This document shows, piece after piece, positions 8,605 to 16,909 of a DNA stretch of 64,000 nt. The DNA is from JBBROS01 sp965213855. Lineage in GTDB: Bacteria > Pseudomonadota > Alphaproteobacteria > Acetobacterales > Acetobacteraceae. Location: NCBI GenBank assembly GCA_965213855.1, contig CBDCAA010000007.1, forward strand, positions 992,001 through 1,056,000. Reading direction: 5' to 3'. Under the pieces are notes generated by a model. That model was not told the DNA's origin. It made no database searches and was given only the letters and a program-made list of their open reading frames with translations. The position numbers and the translations under genes are program-made. Position 1 is the first letter of the stretch. The number at the start of each line of letters is the position of its first letter.

Positions 8605-10268
8605 CTGCCCGGCGCCGCGATGCTCGGCAAGTCGAGCCCCTGCTCGCGCGCGCACGCGATTGCCGTCGGATACCCCGCGTCCGCATGCCGCATGACGCCG
8701 GTGGCCGGGTCGTTCCACAACACCCGCTCCAGCCGCCGGGCCGCGTCCGCGGTGCCATCGGCGACGATCACCATGCCGGCGTGCTGGGAGAAGCCCATGC
8801 CCACGCCGCCGCCATGGTGCAGGCTGACCCAGGTGGCGCCCGAGGCGCAGTTCAGCAGCGCGTTCAGCATCGGCCAGTCGCTGACCGCGTCGGAGCCGTC
8901 GGCCATCGCCTCCGTCTCCCGGTTCGGGCTCGCCACGCTGCCGCTGTCGAGGTGGTCGCGCCCGATCACGATCGGCGCCTCCACCTCGCCGCTCGCGACC
9001 ATCTCGTTGAACGCCAGCCCCAGCCGGTGGCGGTCGCCGAGCCCGACCCAGCAGATCCGTGCCGGCAGGCCTTGGAAGCGGATGCGCTCGCGCGCCATGT
9101 CGAGCCAGCGGTGCAGCGGCTTGTTGTCGGGCAGCAGCGCCTTCACCCGCGCGTCGGTCTTGAAGATGTCGTCCGGGTTGCCGGACAGCGCGGCCCAGCG
9201 GAACGGGCCGATGCCGCGGCAGAACAGCGGCCGGATGTAGGCAGGCACGAACCCGGGGAAGTCGAACGCGTCGGCAACCCCTTCCTCCTGCGCCATCTGG
9301 CGGATGTTGTTCCCGTAATCGACCGTCGGCACGCCCATCCGATGGAAGTCCAGCATCGCCCGCACATGCCCGGCCATCGACGTCCGGGCCGCGCGCTCCA
9401 CCCCCGCCGGGTCCCGCTCCTGCGCCGCCGTCCATCGCGCCAGGTCCCAGCCCTGCGGCAAATAGCCGTGCACCGGATCATGCGCCGAGGTCTGGTCCGT
9501 CACGATGTCCGGCCGCACCCCCCGCCGCACCAGCTCCGGGAACACGTCGGCCGCGTTGCCCAGCAGGCCGACTGAGACGGGCGACCCGGTGCGCGCCGCG
9601 TCCATCAGCGCCAGCGCCTCGTCCAGCGTCGCCGCCTGCCGGTCTAAATAGCCGGTCCGGAGCCGCATCTCGATCCGGCTCGGCTGGCATTCGACCGCCA
9701 GCATCGAGGCGCCGGCCATGGTCGCGGCGAGCGGCTGCGCGCCACCCATGCCGCCCAGTCCGGCCGTCAGGATCCAGCGCCCGGACAGGTCTCCGCCATA
9801 ATGCTGCCGCCCGGCCTCGACGAAGGTCTCGTACGTGCCTTGGACGATGCCCTGGCTGCCGATGTAGATCCACGACCCGGCGGTCATCTGGCCATACATC
9901 ATGAGCCCGCGCCGCTCGAGCTCGCGGAAGTGCTCCCAGGTGGCCCAGCGCGGCACCAGGTTGCTGTTGGCGATCAGCACGCGGGGCGCGTCGGCGTGGG
10001 TGCGGAACACGCCGACCGGCTTGCCGGACTGCACGAGCAACGTCTCGTCGGGCTCGAGCCGGCGCAGCGTGGCGCAGATCGCGTCGAACGCCGGCCAGTC
10101 GCGGGCGGCCTTGCCGATGCCGCCATAGACCACCAGGTCGCCGGGCCGCTCGGCCACGTCGGGGTCGAGGTTGTTCATCAGCATCCGCAGCGCCGCCTCG
10201 GTCTGCCAGGACTTCGCCGATCGCTCGGTGCCGCGCGGGGCGCGGATGATGCGCTCGTTCGTGCTCAT
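8601..10268 (-). CDS. hutU: Urocanate hydratase
   Basis: Second enzyme of histidine degradation: adds water to urocanate to give 4-imidazolone-5-propanoate, using tightly bound NAD+. The 555-residue length is normal. Diagnostic stretches are NNLDPDVAE near residue 32, YIGSQGIVQGTYETF near residue 135, the glycine-rich GLGGMGGAQPLAA near residue 170, FCRGIGPFRWAALSGNPDDI near residue 350 and HHGGGVGMGFSQHAG near residue 495. ATG 10268 overlaps the hutH stop (ATGA), so it is coupled to hutH. hutI, hutF and hutG are not in the window. Confidence 0.98.
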   Translation of the reverse strand: MSTNERIIRAPRGTERSAKSWQTEAALRMLMNNLDPDVAERPGDLVVYGGIGKAARDWPAFDAICATLRRLEPDETLLVQSGKPVGVFRTHADAPRVLIANSNLVPRWATWEHFRELERRGLMMYGQMTAGSWIYIGSQGIVQGTYETFVEAGRQHYGGDLSGRWILTAGLGGMGGAQPLAATMAGASMLAVECQPSRIEMRLRTGYLDRQAATLDEALALMDAARTGSPVSVGLLGNAADVFPELVRRGVRPDIVTDQTSAHDPVHGYLPQGWDLARWTAAQERDPAGVERAARTSMAGHVRAMLDFHRMGVPTVDYGNNIRQMAQEEGVADAFDFPGFVPAYIRPLFCRGIGPFRWAALSGNPDDIFKTDARVKALLPDNKPLHRWLDMARERIRFQGLPARICWVGLGDRHRLGLAFNEMVASGEVEAPIVIGRDHLDSGSVASPNRETEAMADGSDAVSDWPMLNALLNCASGATWVSLHHGGGVGMGFSQHAGMVIVADGTADAARRLERVLWNDPATGVMRHADAGYPTAIACAREQGLDLPSIAAPGS

Positions 10269-11809
10269 AGATGGCCGTCGAAGCTGGGGAGATCGACACC
10301 CGCAGCCTCCGCGAGCGCGCCGGACGTGACCAGGGCGGTGGCGGCGGCGATGTCGGGCGCGAAGAAGCGGTCGTCCTCCAGCGTGGGCACGGTCGACCGC
10401 AGCAGCGTGCGGACGCGCTCCAAGGGTGCCGAACTGCGCAGCGGCCGGCGGAAGTCGCAGCCCTGCGCGGCCGCCAGCAGCTCGATCCCCACCACATGGG
10501 CCAGGTTCGCGGACATCGGCAGCAGCCGGCGGGCGGCGTGGGTCGCCATCGAGACGTGGTCCTCCTGGTTGGCCGAGGTGGGGATGCTGTCGACGCTGGC
10601 CGGCGCCGCCCGCTGCTTGTTCTCGGCCACCAGCGCCGCCGCGGTCACCTGCGGCAGCATGAAGCCGGAGTTGAGGCCGGGGCGGGGCGTCAAGAAGGCC
10701 GGCAGGCCTGACAGGGCCGGGTCGATCAGCATCGCGACCCGGCGTTCGGCGAGCGACCCGGTCTCGCACAGGCCGAGCGCGATCGTGTCCGCGGCAAAGG
10801 CGACGGGCTCGGCGTGGAAGTTGCCGCCCGAGACGATCTCGCCGGTGTCGGCGAACACCAGCGGATTGTCGGTGACCGCGTTCGCCTCGGTCTCGAGCGT
10901 GGCAGCGGCGTGGCGCAGCAGATCGAGGACCGCGCCCATGACCTGGGGCTGGCAGCGCAGGCAGTAGGGGTCCTGCACACGTTCGTCGTCGACGCGGTGG
11001 CTGTCGCGGATCGCGCTGCCGGCGAGCAGGGCCCGCAGGCTCGCCGCGACCGCGATCTGGCCCTTGTGCCGGCGCAGGCGCTGGATGCGGTCGTCGAATG
11101 GAGTGTCGCTGCCGAGGGCGGCGTCCGTCGCCAGCGCGCCGGTGATCAGGGCGGCCTGGAACGCGCGCTCGGCGTCGAACAGGCCGGCCAGCGCCAGCGC
11201 GGTGCTGACCTGGGTCCCGTTCAGGAGCGCCAGCCCCTCCTTGGGCCCGAGTACGAGCGGCTCGAGCCCGTGCCGGGCGAGCTCCTCGCGCGCCGGCATT
11301 GGCGCCTCCTCGGTCATGAACTGCCCCTCGCCGATCAGCGCCGCGGCGAGGTGGGCGAGCGGCGCCAGGTCGCCCGACGCGCCGACCGAACCTTGGCCCG
11401 GGATGACGGGCAGCAGGCCAAGATCGAGGCATGTGGCGAGCCGCTCGATGATGGTCCAGCGCACGCCGGATGCGCCTTGGGCAAGCGCTGTCATCTTGAG
11501 CGCGAGCACCAGGCGGACGACGGCGGCCGGCAGCGGCCGGCCCACACCGGCCGCGTGCGACAGGACGATGTTGCGTTGCAGCCGCTTCAGGTCATCGGCG
11601 GCGATGCGCACGTGAGACAGGCGGCCGAAGCCGGTGTTGATGCCATAGACGGGCTGCCCGTGCGCCAGGACGGCATCGACCGCGGCCGCAGACCGATCGA
11701 CGGCAGGGCGGTGCTCCGGGCCGAGCATGGCTGGCGCGCCATGGTAGATCGCCCGCCACACTGACAGTTCGACGTCGCCGCAGCGCAGAGCATGATCTCC
11801 GGTGCCCAT
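10265..11809 (-). CDS. hutH: Histidine ammonia-lyase
   Basis: First step of histidine catabolism, eliminating ammonia to form trans-urocanate. The 514-residue protein carries the Ala-Ser-Gly triad that cyclises into the MIO cofactor in GSVGASGDLAPLAH near residue 145, the YGINTGFGRL loop near residue 55, and the ...RVQDPYCLRCQPQVMG segment near residue 325. ATG 11809 gives the normal length; 29 further in-frame codons upstream look non-coding. It is the promoter-proximal gene of a hutHU pair, with a 357-base upstream region shared with the divergent Hint gene. Confidence 0.98.
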   Translation of the reverse strand: MGTGDHALRCGDVELSVWRAIYHGAPAMLGPEHRPAVDRSAAAVDAVLAHGQPVYGINTGFGRLSHVRIAADDLKRLQRNIVLSHAAGVGRPLPAAVVRLVLALKMTALAQGASGVRWTIIERLATCLDLGLLPVIPGQGSVGASGDLAPLAHLAAALIGEGQFMTEEAPMPAREELARHGLEPLVLGPKEGLALLNGTQVSTALALAGLFDAERAFQAALITGALATDAALGSDTPFDDRIQRLRRHKGQIAVAASLRALLAGSAIRDSHRVDDERVQDPYCLRCQPQVMGAVLDLLRHAAATLETEANAVTDNPLVFADTGEIVSGGNFHAEPVAFAADTIALGLCETGSLAERRVAMLIDPALSGLPAFLTPRPGLNSGFMLPQVTAAALVAENKQRAAPASVDSIPTSANQEDHVSMATHAARRLLPMSANLAHVVGIELLAAAQGCDFRRPLRSSAPLERVRTLLRSTVPTLEDDRFFAPDIAAATALVTSGALAEAAGVDLPSFDGHL

Positions 11810-12166
11810 GGCGCAGTTCAGGCCGGGGACGTCGGGAAGTCCAGTGCGCCGGCTCGCCACACCCCGATCATCCCGGCAACATTCTGACTCCGACACGTTT
11901 TACGGGATAGTCGTTCCTTTGAATCTCGTCGTGATTGCTCGATCGTCGGAGCAACGAGAAAGGGTTGGCACTCGAGCGAACCGTCAATCGAGGTCAACAG
12001 GGCGTCCGAGCCGCGATGATGAGTGTTAACGAAGCTCGACTACATGGCTTCCACCAGCCCGGTGTTAAATCCTGACAAATGATTAGTGTCACGCGGCGGG
12101 CTGGACGAATAGAGAGTGCAATCCGAGGCGCCATAGGCGCCGGGACAGTAGAAGAAGGAAACGATC
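11810..12166. promoter_or_regulatory. Divergent intergenic region between hutH and the first Hint gene
   Basis: This 357-base stretch has no convincing gene; the small 75-codon rightward frame in it has arginine-rich, non-coding-like composition. It is locally less GC-rich than the genes (around 11890-11960 and 12020-12115), as expected for promoters in both directions. On the right it ends with a purine-rich ribosome site (AGAAGGAAA) before ATG 12167, and a GGCGCC-ATA-GGCGCC dyad lies at about 12126-12140. I could not identify a HutC operator. Confidence 0.5.
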
Positions 12167-13156
12167 ATGGCCCTTCCTACCAACCTCGTCGGGGCGACGT
12201 TCTCGACGACCGACATTGGAATCGGCGCATCGGTTGGGACGTCGCCCGTCACCTATACCCAGGCCAGCCTCCTCTCGGACGAGCTGATCGGCGGCCTGCT
12301 GGTCGGGCCGACCGCCACCGTCACGGTTGGCTCTGTAAGCGCGCCGGACGTGAACGGAGTGCAGACGGTCTCGCTCGTGCTCAACAGCACGAACCCGTTG
12401 GCCAACGGGACGACGTTCACCGGCACGACGGTCGGGGTCGACAACAGCGACTTCGCCATCAACAGCACTGTGCTCGGCCTGCCAGCGACGATCTTTGTCA
12501 CCAATACGCCAGCACAGCAGCCGCTGGTGAATGCGACGGCGTCGGTCGCGGGCTTGTCGGCAAACGTAGCCTTCATCCCGGCCTGCTACTGCACGGGCAC
12601 GCTGATCCGGACGGCGTCGGGCGAGGCGGCGGTCGAGACGCTCGCGGTCGGTGACGTTGTGCGCACCGTCGATGGCCGGCTCGAGCCCATCCGCTGGATC
12701 GGCACCCGCTCCTATCACGGCCGCTTCCTGGCCGGGCACGAGGATCTGCTGCCGGTCCGCTTCCGCGCCGGGTCGCTCGGCGAGGGCGTGCCCGCGCGCG
12801 ACCTGCTCGTCTCCCCCAAGCACGCGATGCTGATCGACGGCGTGCTGGTCGCGGCCGAGCTGCTGGTGAACGGGTGCACCATCCATCGCGAGCGCGGGGC
12901 CAAGCGGGTCGACTACGTGCACCTCGAACTGGCCCGGCACGACGCGATCTGGGCCGAGGGCGCGCCCAGCGAGACGTTCGTCGACGACGAGAGCCGGGGC
13001 GTGTTCCACAACGCGGCCAGCTTCGGCGCCCTGTATCCCGACGCGGTCGCGACCGTGGCCGAATACTGTGCGCCGCGCGTCACCGGCGGCTTCGCGCTCG
13101 ATGCGATCCGGCGCCGCCTCGACGCCCTTGCCGGAGAGCTCGCCCTCGCCTCCTGA
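12167..13156 (+). CDS. Hint-domain (Hedgehog/intein) protein, copy 1
   Basis: The 329-residue protein has two parts. Residues 1-138 are a Thr/Val/Gly-rich, probably beta-structured domain with no signal peptide (ALPTNLVGATFSTTDIG; late motif FVTNTPAQQP). From Cys140 it is a Hint_2-type autoprocessing domain: C-Y-C-T-G-T, then ETLAVGDVVRTVDG, PIRWIG, VSPKHAML and YVHLELARHD, the order expected of the family. Such domains can cleave or splice at the Cys; whether this one releases its N-terminal part is untested. The last 602 bases, including the spacer after the stop, recur almost identically 2,943 bases downstream. A good ribosome site, AGAAGGAAA, precedes ATG 12167. Confidence 0.85.
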   Translation: MALPTNLVGATFSTTDIGIGASVGTSPVTYTQASLLSDELIGGLLVGPTATVTVGSVSAPDVNGVQTVSLVLNSTNPLANGTTFTGTTVGVDNSDFAINSTVLGLPATIFVTNTPAQQPLVNATASVAGLSANVAFIPACYCTGTLIRTASGEAAVETLAVGDVVRTVDGRLEPIRWIGTRSYHGRFLAGHEDLLPVRFRAGSLGEGVPARDLLVSPKHAMLIDGVLVAAELLVNGCTIHRERGAKRVDYVHLELARHDAIWAEGAPSETFVDDESRGVFHNAASFGALYPDAVATVAEYCAPRVTGGFALDAIRRRLDALAGELALAS

Positions 13157-13176
13157 CCCGGCGAGGGCCGGTCAGG
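12575..13176. repeat. Duplicated 602-bp Hint block, copy 1
   Basis: Direct repeat of 15518-16119. By eye I count four base differences across 602 bases. The identity begins at the codons for I-P-A-C-Y-C, runs through the whole Hint domain, its stop codon and the 15-base spacer, and ends just inside the stop codon of the convergent neighbour. The flanking upstream codons have diverged clearly, so the boundary falls at the domain junction. Confidence 0.95.
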
Positions 13177-14836
13177 ACGCGAGGACGGCGTTGATCCGGG
13201 CGGTCGAGGCGATCGGGGAGGCGGCAGGCAGGCCCGCCGCTTCCCGCATCGCCGAGTCGACCGCCGTCTCGGAGAATGTCTGCGCCACGTAGCCCAGGCC
13301 CACGAGGCGGCAGGCCTCGAACACCTCTTGATCTCCATGGACCTCGAGGATGCTGCGGGCCAGCCCGGCCGCATCGGCCGCAACGCGGTCCGCCAGGGGC
13401 GGCGGCAGCGCATATCCCTCGGCCGCGACGGGCGTGCACACGCACGGCACGCCGGCGGCTAGGCTGTCGCCCACCTTGCCTTTCAGCCCAGCCCCATAGG
13501 CCAGCGGCGCGACCGTCGCCCGAACGCTGTCCAGCAAGGCGGCGAGGTCCTCGACCCGGCCCAGCGCCCGGATGCGCGGGTCGCGCGGCCGGGCCACGAT
13601 CTCCGGCATCGCGGTGCCGGCGATGAAGCACTCCACGGTCGGGTCCGTCTCCCACACGATTGGCATGATCTCGTCCATCAGCCAGATCGCCGCGTCGAGG
13701 TTGGGGGGGTGGCCGAAGCTGCCGATGAAGGCGACGCCATGCCGCGCCTCGAACAAGGCGGGCGTCGGCTGCAACGGGAACACCCACGGGACAGCCAGGC
13801 TGTTCACGTGCGGGAGCCATTCGCGCAACATCGCGACCTCGGCCGGCGAGTGCGACACGACGGCGTGGCTGGCCACGGCGGCGGCGAACTCCTGGTTGCG
13901 GATGTGGTTGCCATAGGGAACGAGTTCAGGCCGGTCCTCGATCGCGGCCTGGCGGAACAACCGAAGGCTCTGCAGGTCCGCGATCGAGTAGATGACCCGC
14001 GCCTTGGGGGCATGCTGGCGCACAAGGTTCAGGTAGCAGGACGCCACCTCGACCCGGTGCAGGTACACCAGGTCCCATGTGCCCGAGTGCCGACGGAGCA
14101 CCTCCTCGACCGATCCGGTCCAGGGCGTGCAGGCAGTGGCGATGCCCAACGCGGCGAGCGTGTCCTGCGCCGCACCCGGCGCCACATCGGCGGGGACGCA
14201 GGTGACCTCGAACCCGAGCCGCTGCAGGGACCGCATGTGAGAGACGACGGCATTGGAGCCGGCGTCGCGTCCCGGGGCGGGCAGGGTCGTGTCGATCACG
14301 AGCGCGCGCGGCGGCAGAGGCGTCGGTGCCGCAGGCTCCTCGGCCCCGGTGCGCCATTTGCGGTTGCGCAGTGCGACACGGCCCGCCCGTCTCGACTGCC
14401 GGTCGGCCCGGCGCTGCAACAGGCCTTCGATGTGCAGGGCGAGGAAGTCGGCCCGATCCCGCAACTCGGCCTCTGACCCCGGCGATTCGAGCAGGGCGGC
14501 GATCGTGCGGCGAACCGGTTCGGTGAGGACCTGCGGCGCCTCCAGCTGCCAAGGCGAGCGGGGCAGGTGTTCGCCGGTCGCCTCGGCCTGCAACGCGACC
14601 ACGGTCGGCGCGAGGGGGAAGCGGAGGCTGGTCGCGTCGAACGCGAAGGCGTGCCGCCCATCGCCGATGCCCGCCTCCACAAGATCGTCCCGATACTCGT
14701 TGGCGACCAGGCGGCCGACCACCTGCCCGTCGATCGAGACCGCGACCACGACCGCCTCGGCGGGCGTCTCCGGATCCCAGGCCCAGCCGATGATGGCGTC
14801 GCGAGTCACGATATCGACGTAGCCGGTGATAGACAT
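13172..14836 (-). CDS. Glycosyltransferase (GT4) with N-terminal GWAWDP module
   Basis: A 554-residue protein. Residues about 4-68 form a module seen in front of many alphaproteobacterial glycosyltransferases: GYVDIVTRDAIIGWAWDP, then SIDGQVVGRLVANEYRDDL and GIGDGRHAFAFD. Its function is unknown. After an arginine-rich linker, a GT-B transferase follows from about residue 180: ALVIDTTLPAPGRDAGSNAV, then GSFGHPPNLDAAIWLMDEI near residue 375, and the donor loop APLAYGAGLKGKVGDSLAAG near residue 455. Likely substrate: a surface polysaccharide, or the flanking Hint proteins; the latter is speculation. It lies between the two Hint genes on the opposite strand, converging on copy 1 with only 15 bases between stops. 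Confidence 0.85.
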   Translation of the reverse strand: MSITGYVDIVTRDAIIGWAWDPETPAEAVVVAVSIDGQVVGRLVANEYRDDLVEAGIGDGRHAFAFDATSLRFPLAPTVVALQAEATGEHLPRSPWQLEAPQVLTEPVRRTIAALLESPGSEAELRDRADFLALHIEGLLQRRADRQSRRAGRVALRNRKWRTGAEEPAAPTPLPPRALVIDTTLPAPGRDAGSNAVVSHMRSLQRLGFEVTCVPADVAPGAAQDTLAALGIATACTPWTGSVEEVLRRHSGTWDLVYLHRVEVASCYLNLVRQHAPKARVIYSIADLQSLRLFRQAAIEDRPELVPYGNHIRNQEFAAAVASHAVVSHSPAEVAMLREWLPHVNSLAVPWVFPLQPTPALFEARHGVAFIGSFGHPPNLDAAIWLMDEIMPIVWETDPTVECFIAGTAMPEIVARPRDPRIRALGRVEDLAALLDSVRATVAPLAYGAGLKGKVGDSLAAGVPCVCTPVAAEGYALPPPLADRVAADAAGLARSILEVHGDQEVFEACRLVGLGYVAQTFSETAVDSAMREAAGLPAASPIASTARINAVLAS

Positions 14837-15109
14837 GAGTCGCGCGCGCCTTTGTCTTGTCGCTTGTCGCGGTCGGTCAGAGTAGCCGGACCGGGCCCGA
14901 CGACACAACACGGGCTGTTCTTACGGCACCGGGGCAAGTCGGCAAGCATCGCTCACTGTCGAATATCGCCGCCGTGAAATTCAAGAAACTTGACGTTATC
15001 CGAAATTTCCTGACAGTGACGCATCGACGCTGGGTCGTTGTCGTCCTCCGGCTCGGACTGCCGGGTTGTGGGGGCGTCCGGACCAGCACACGGCACGAAA
15101 GATCGCGGC

Positions 15110-16099
15110 ATGTCTCTTCCAACCAACGTTTTTGTCGGCACGACCTTCTCCGCGACGGATATCGGTGTCGGGGCGGTCTCGGGTGTGTCGCCGGTCTTGT
15201 TCTCGGAAAGCCAGCTCCTGTCGGACCAACTGGTTCAGGGCGTCGCGGTTGGAACCAACGCGATTGTCACGGTCGTGTCGGTTGGCGACCCGGATGCCCA
15301 TGGCGCGCAGTCGATCGTCCTCAAGGTCAGCGGCTCCAGCAACCCGGCGGCGAACGGCCTGACGATGACGGGCGTCACCGTCGGCGTCGACGTCACGGAC
15401 TTTGCGGTTGTCGGCAGCGTGCTGGGCTTGCCGGGCGCGTTCTTCGTCACCAACACGCCGGCACAGCAGCCCGGCGCGGGTGGGACGGCGACGCTGTCGG
15501 CGATCGGCGTCTCGTATATCCCGGCCTGCTACTGCACGGGCACGCTGATCCGGACGGCGTCGGGCGAGGCGGCGGTCGAGACGCTCGCGGTCGGTGACGT
15601 TGTGCGCACCGTCGATGGCCGGCTCGAGCCCATCCGCTGGATCGGCACCCGCTCCTATCACGGCCGCTTCCTGGCCGGGCACGAGGATCTGCTGCCGGTC
15701 CGCTTCCGCGCCGGGTCGCTCGGCGAGGGCGTGCCCGCGCGCGACCTGCTCGTCTCCCCCAAGCACGCGATGCTGATCGACGGCGTGCTGGTCGCGGCCG
15801 AACTGCTGGTGAACGGGTGCACCATCCATCGCGAGCGCGGGGCCAAGCGGGTCGACTACGTGCACCTCGAACTGGCGCGGCACGACGCGATCTGGGCCGA
15901 GGGCGCGGCCAGCGAGACGTTCGTCGACGACGAGAGCCGGGGCGTGTTCCACAACGCGGCCAGCTTCGGCGACCTGTATCCCGACGCGGTCGCGACCGTG
16001 GCCGAATACTGTGCGCCGCGCGTCACCGGCGGCTTCGCGCTCGATGCGATCCGGCGCCGCCTCGACGCCCTTGCCGGAGAGCTCGCCCTCGCCTCCTGA
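15110..16099 (+). CDS. Hint-domain (Hedgehog/intein) protein, copy 2
   Basis: Same 329-residue length and architecture as copy 1. The N-terminal domain (SLPTNVFVGTTFSATDIGVG) is clearly homologous to copy 1 but only about half identical by eye, with insertions such as VSGSSNPAANG; the Hint half is nearly identical in DNA and protein, with substitutions P-to-A in the WAEG(A/P)SETF region and A-to-D in SFG(A/D)LYPD. ATG 15110 matches the copy 1 start; a longer frame from 15038 is not conserved. The ribosome site is weak. A 273-base gap separates it from the divergent glycosyltransferase and probably carries both promoters. Confidence 0.85.
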   Translation: MSLPTNVFVGTTFSATDIGVGAVSGVSPVLFSESQLLSDQLVQGVAVGTNAIVTVVSVGDPDAHGAQSIVLKVSGSSNPAANGLTMTGVTVGVDVTDFAVVGSVLGLPGAFFVTNTPAQQPGAGGTATLSAIGVSYIPACYCTGTLIRTASGEAAVETLAVGDVVRTVDGRLEPIRWIGTRSYHGRFLAGHEDLLPVRFRAGSLGEGVPARDLLVSPKHAMLIDGVLVAAELLVNGCTIHRERGAKRVDYVHLELARHDAIWAEGAASETFVDDESRGVFHNAASFGDLYPDAVATVAEYCAPRVTGGFALDAIRRRLDALAGELALAS

Positions 16100-16119
16100 C
16101 CCGGCGAGGGCCGGTCAGG
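15518..16119. repeat. Duplicated 602-bp Hint block, copy 2
   Basis: Second copy of the block at 12575-13176, offset by exactly 2,943 bases with no indels. It ends with the spacer and the first bases of the convergent GDSL gene stop codon, mirroring the arrangement beside copy 1. Confidence 0.95.
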
Positions 16120-16909
16120 CGTGAACCTTCGGCCGGTCGCCCAGGGCCGCCGCCACCATCGGCTCGATCGCCTCGGCCAGCCGGGCCTGCGCCTGGGCAC
16201 TCGGGTGCAAAGGCGGGTCTGGCGGGGTCAGGTGGTCGTCGAGGAACTGCGTCCGGTCGACCAGGCCGTCATGCATGAACAACGCCCCGACGTCCGCATA
16301 GGTCACGCCAGGGGCCGCAGCCGCGCCGTATCTGGCCGCGAGCGCTTGGTTGGTGGCCGTGGTCGTACGGTCGACGTACTTGCTGCGGATGCTGGGTAGG
16401 ACGCCGAGCAGCAGCAGCTTGGCCGAGGGCAGCCGCCGCCGGGCCTCATCGACCACGGCCGTGATGCCGGCGACGGTCTGCGGCGCGCTCCAGTGAACGC
16501 GGCCCATGTTGTTGGCGCCGATCAGCAGGATGGCCAGCCGCGGACGCAAGGCGTCGAGCTCGCCATTCTGCATTCGCCATAGCAGGTGGGAGGTCGTATC
16601 GCCCTTGAAGCCGAGGTTGAGGGCGTTGCGGTCTCCGTAGAAGCGCTGCCACACCGGGGCGAAGTTCCGCCAGTCCTCGGGCCCGGCCGTCTCCCAATCC
16701 TGCGTGATGCTGTCGCCGAGCCAAACGAGGTCGATCCGGCGAGAGCGCGCTTCAATCAGTTTGGCCTCGTGCCGGTCCCGCCACCAGGGCGTCTCCATGC
16801 GGCTGATGGGGGTGGCCGCGACCGCCTCATGCTCGGGCGCTGCCGCCGCGAGCAGCACCGCGGGCGCCACGAGCAGGGCGCGGCGGCGCAGGGCGGGACG
16901 GCCAGCCAT
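16115..16909 (-). CDS. SGNH/GDSL-family secreted esterase
   Basis: A 264-residue serine esterase of the platelet-activating-factor-acetylhydrolase-like SGNH group. Block I is VWLGDSITQDW near residue 57 (nucleophile Ser), block III is LIGANNMGR near residue 115, and the C-terminal PPLHPSAQAQ near residue 240 supplies the catalytic His. An N-terminal basic stretch followed by ALLVAPAVLLAAAA reads as a signal peptide, so it should act in the periplasm or outside. Its ATG overlaps the uppP stop (ATGA), tying it to cell-envelope lipid recycling. Natural substrate unknown. Confidence 0.85.
   Translation of the reverse strand: MAGRPALRRRALLVAPAVLLAAAAPEHEAVAATPISRMETPWWRDRHEAKLIEARSRRIDLVWLGDSITQDWETAGPEDWRNFAPVWQRFYGDRNALNLGFKGDTTSHLLWRMQNGELDALRPRLAILLIGANNMGRVHWSAPQTVAGITAVVDEARRRLPSAKLLLLGVLPSIRSKYVDRTTTATNQALAARYGAAAAPGVTYADVGALFMHDGLVDRTQFLDDHLTPPDPPLHPSAQAQARLAEAIEPMVAAALGDRPKVHA

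Noticed and set aside
11802..12029. 75-codon rightward frame between hutH and the Hint gene
   Set aside because: It overlaps the hutH start, lacks a ribosome site and has a random-looking composition.
13157..13176. GC-rich spacer after Hint copy 1 as a terminator shared with the convergent gene
   Set aside because: CCGGCGAGGGCCGG can pair only weakly and there is no T-run; its repetition after copy 2 is explained by the duplication.
12575..16119. The duplicated Hint block as an insertion sequence
   Set aside because: No transposase, no terminal inverted repeats and no target duplication; the repeat ends coincide with a protein domain.
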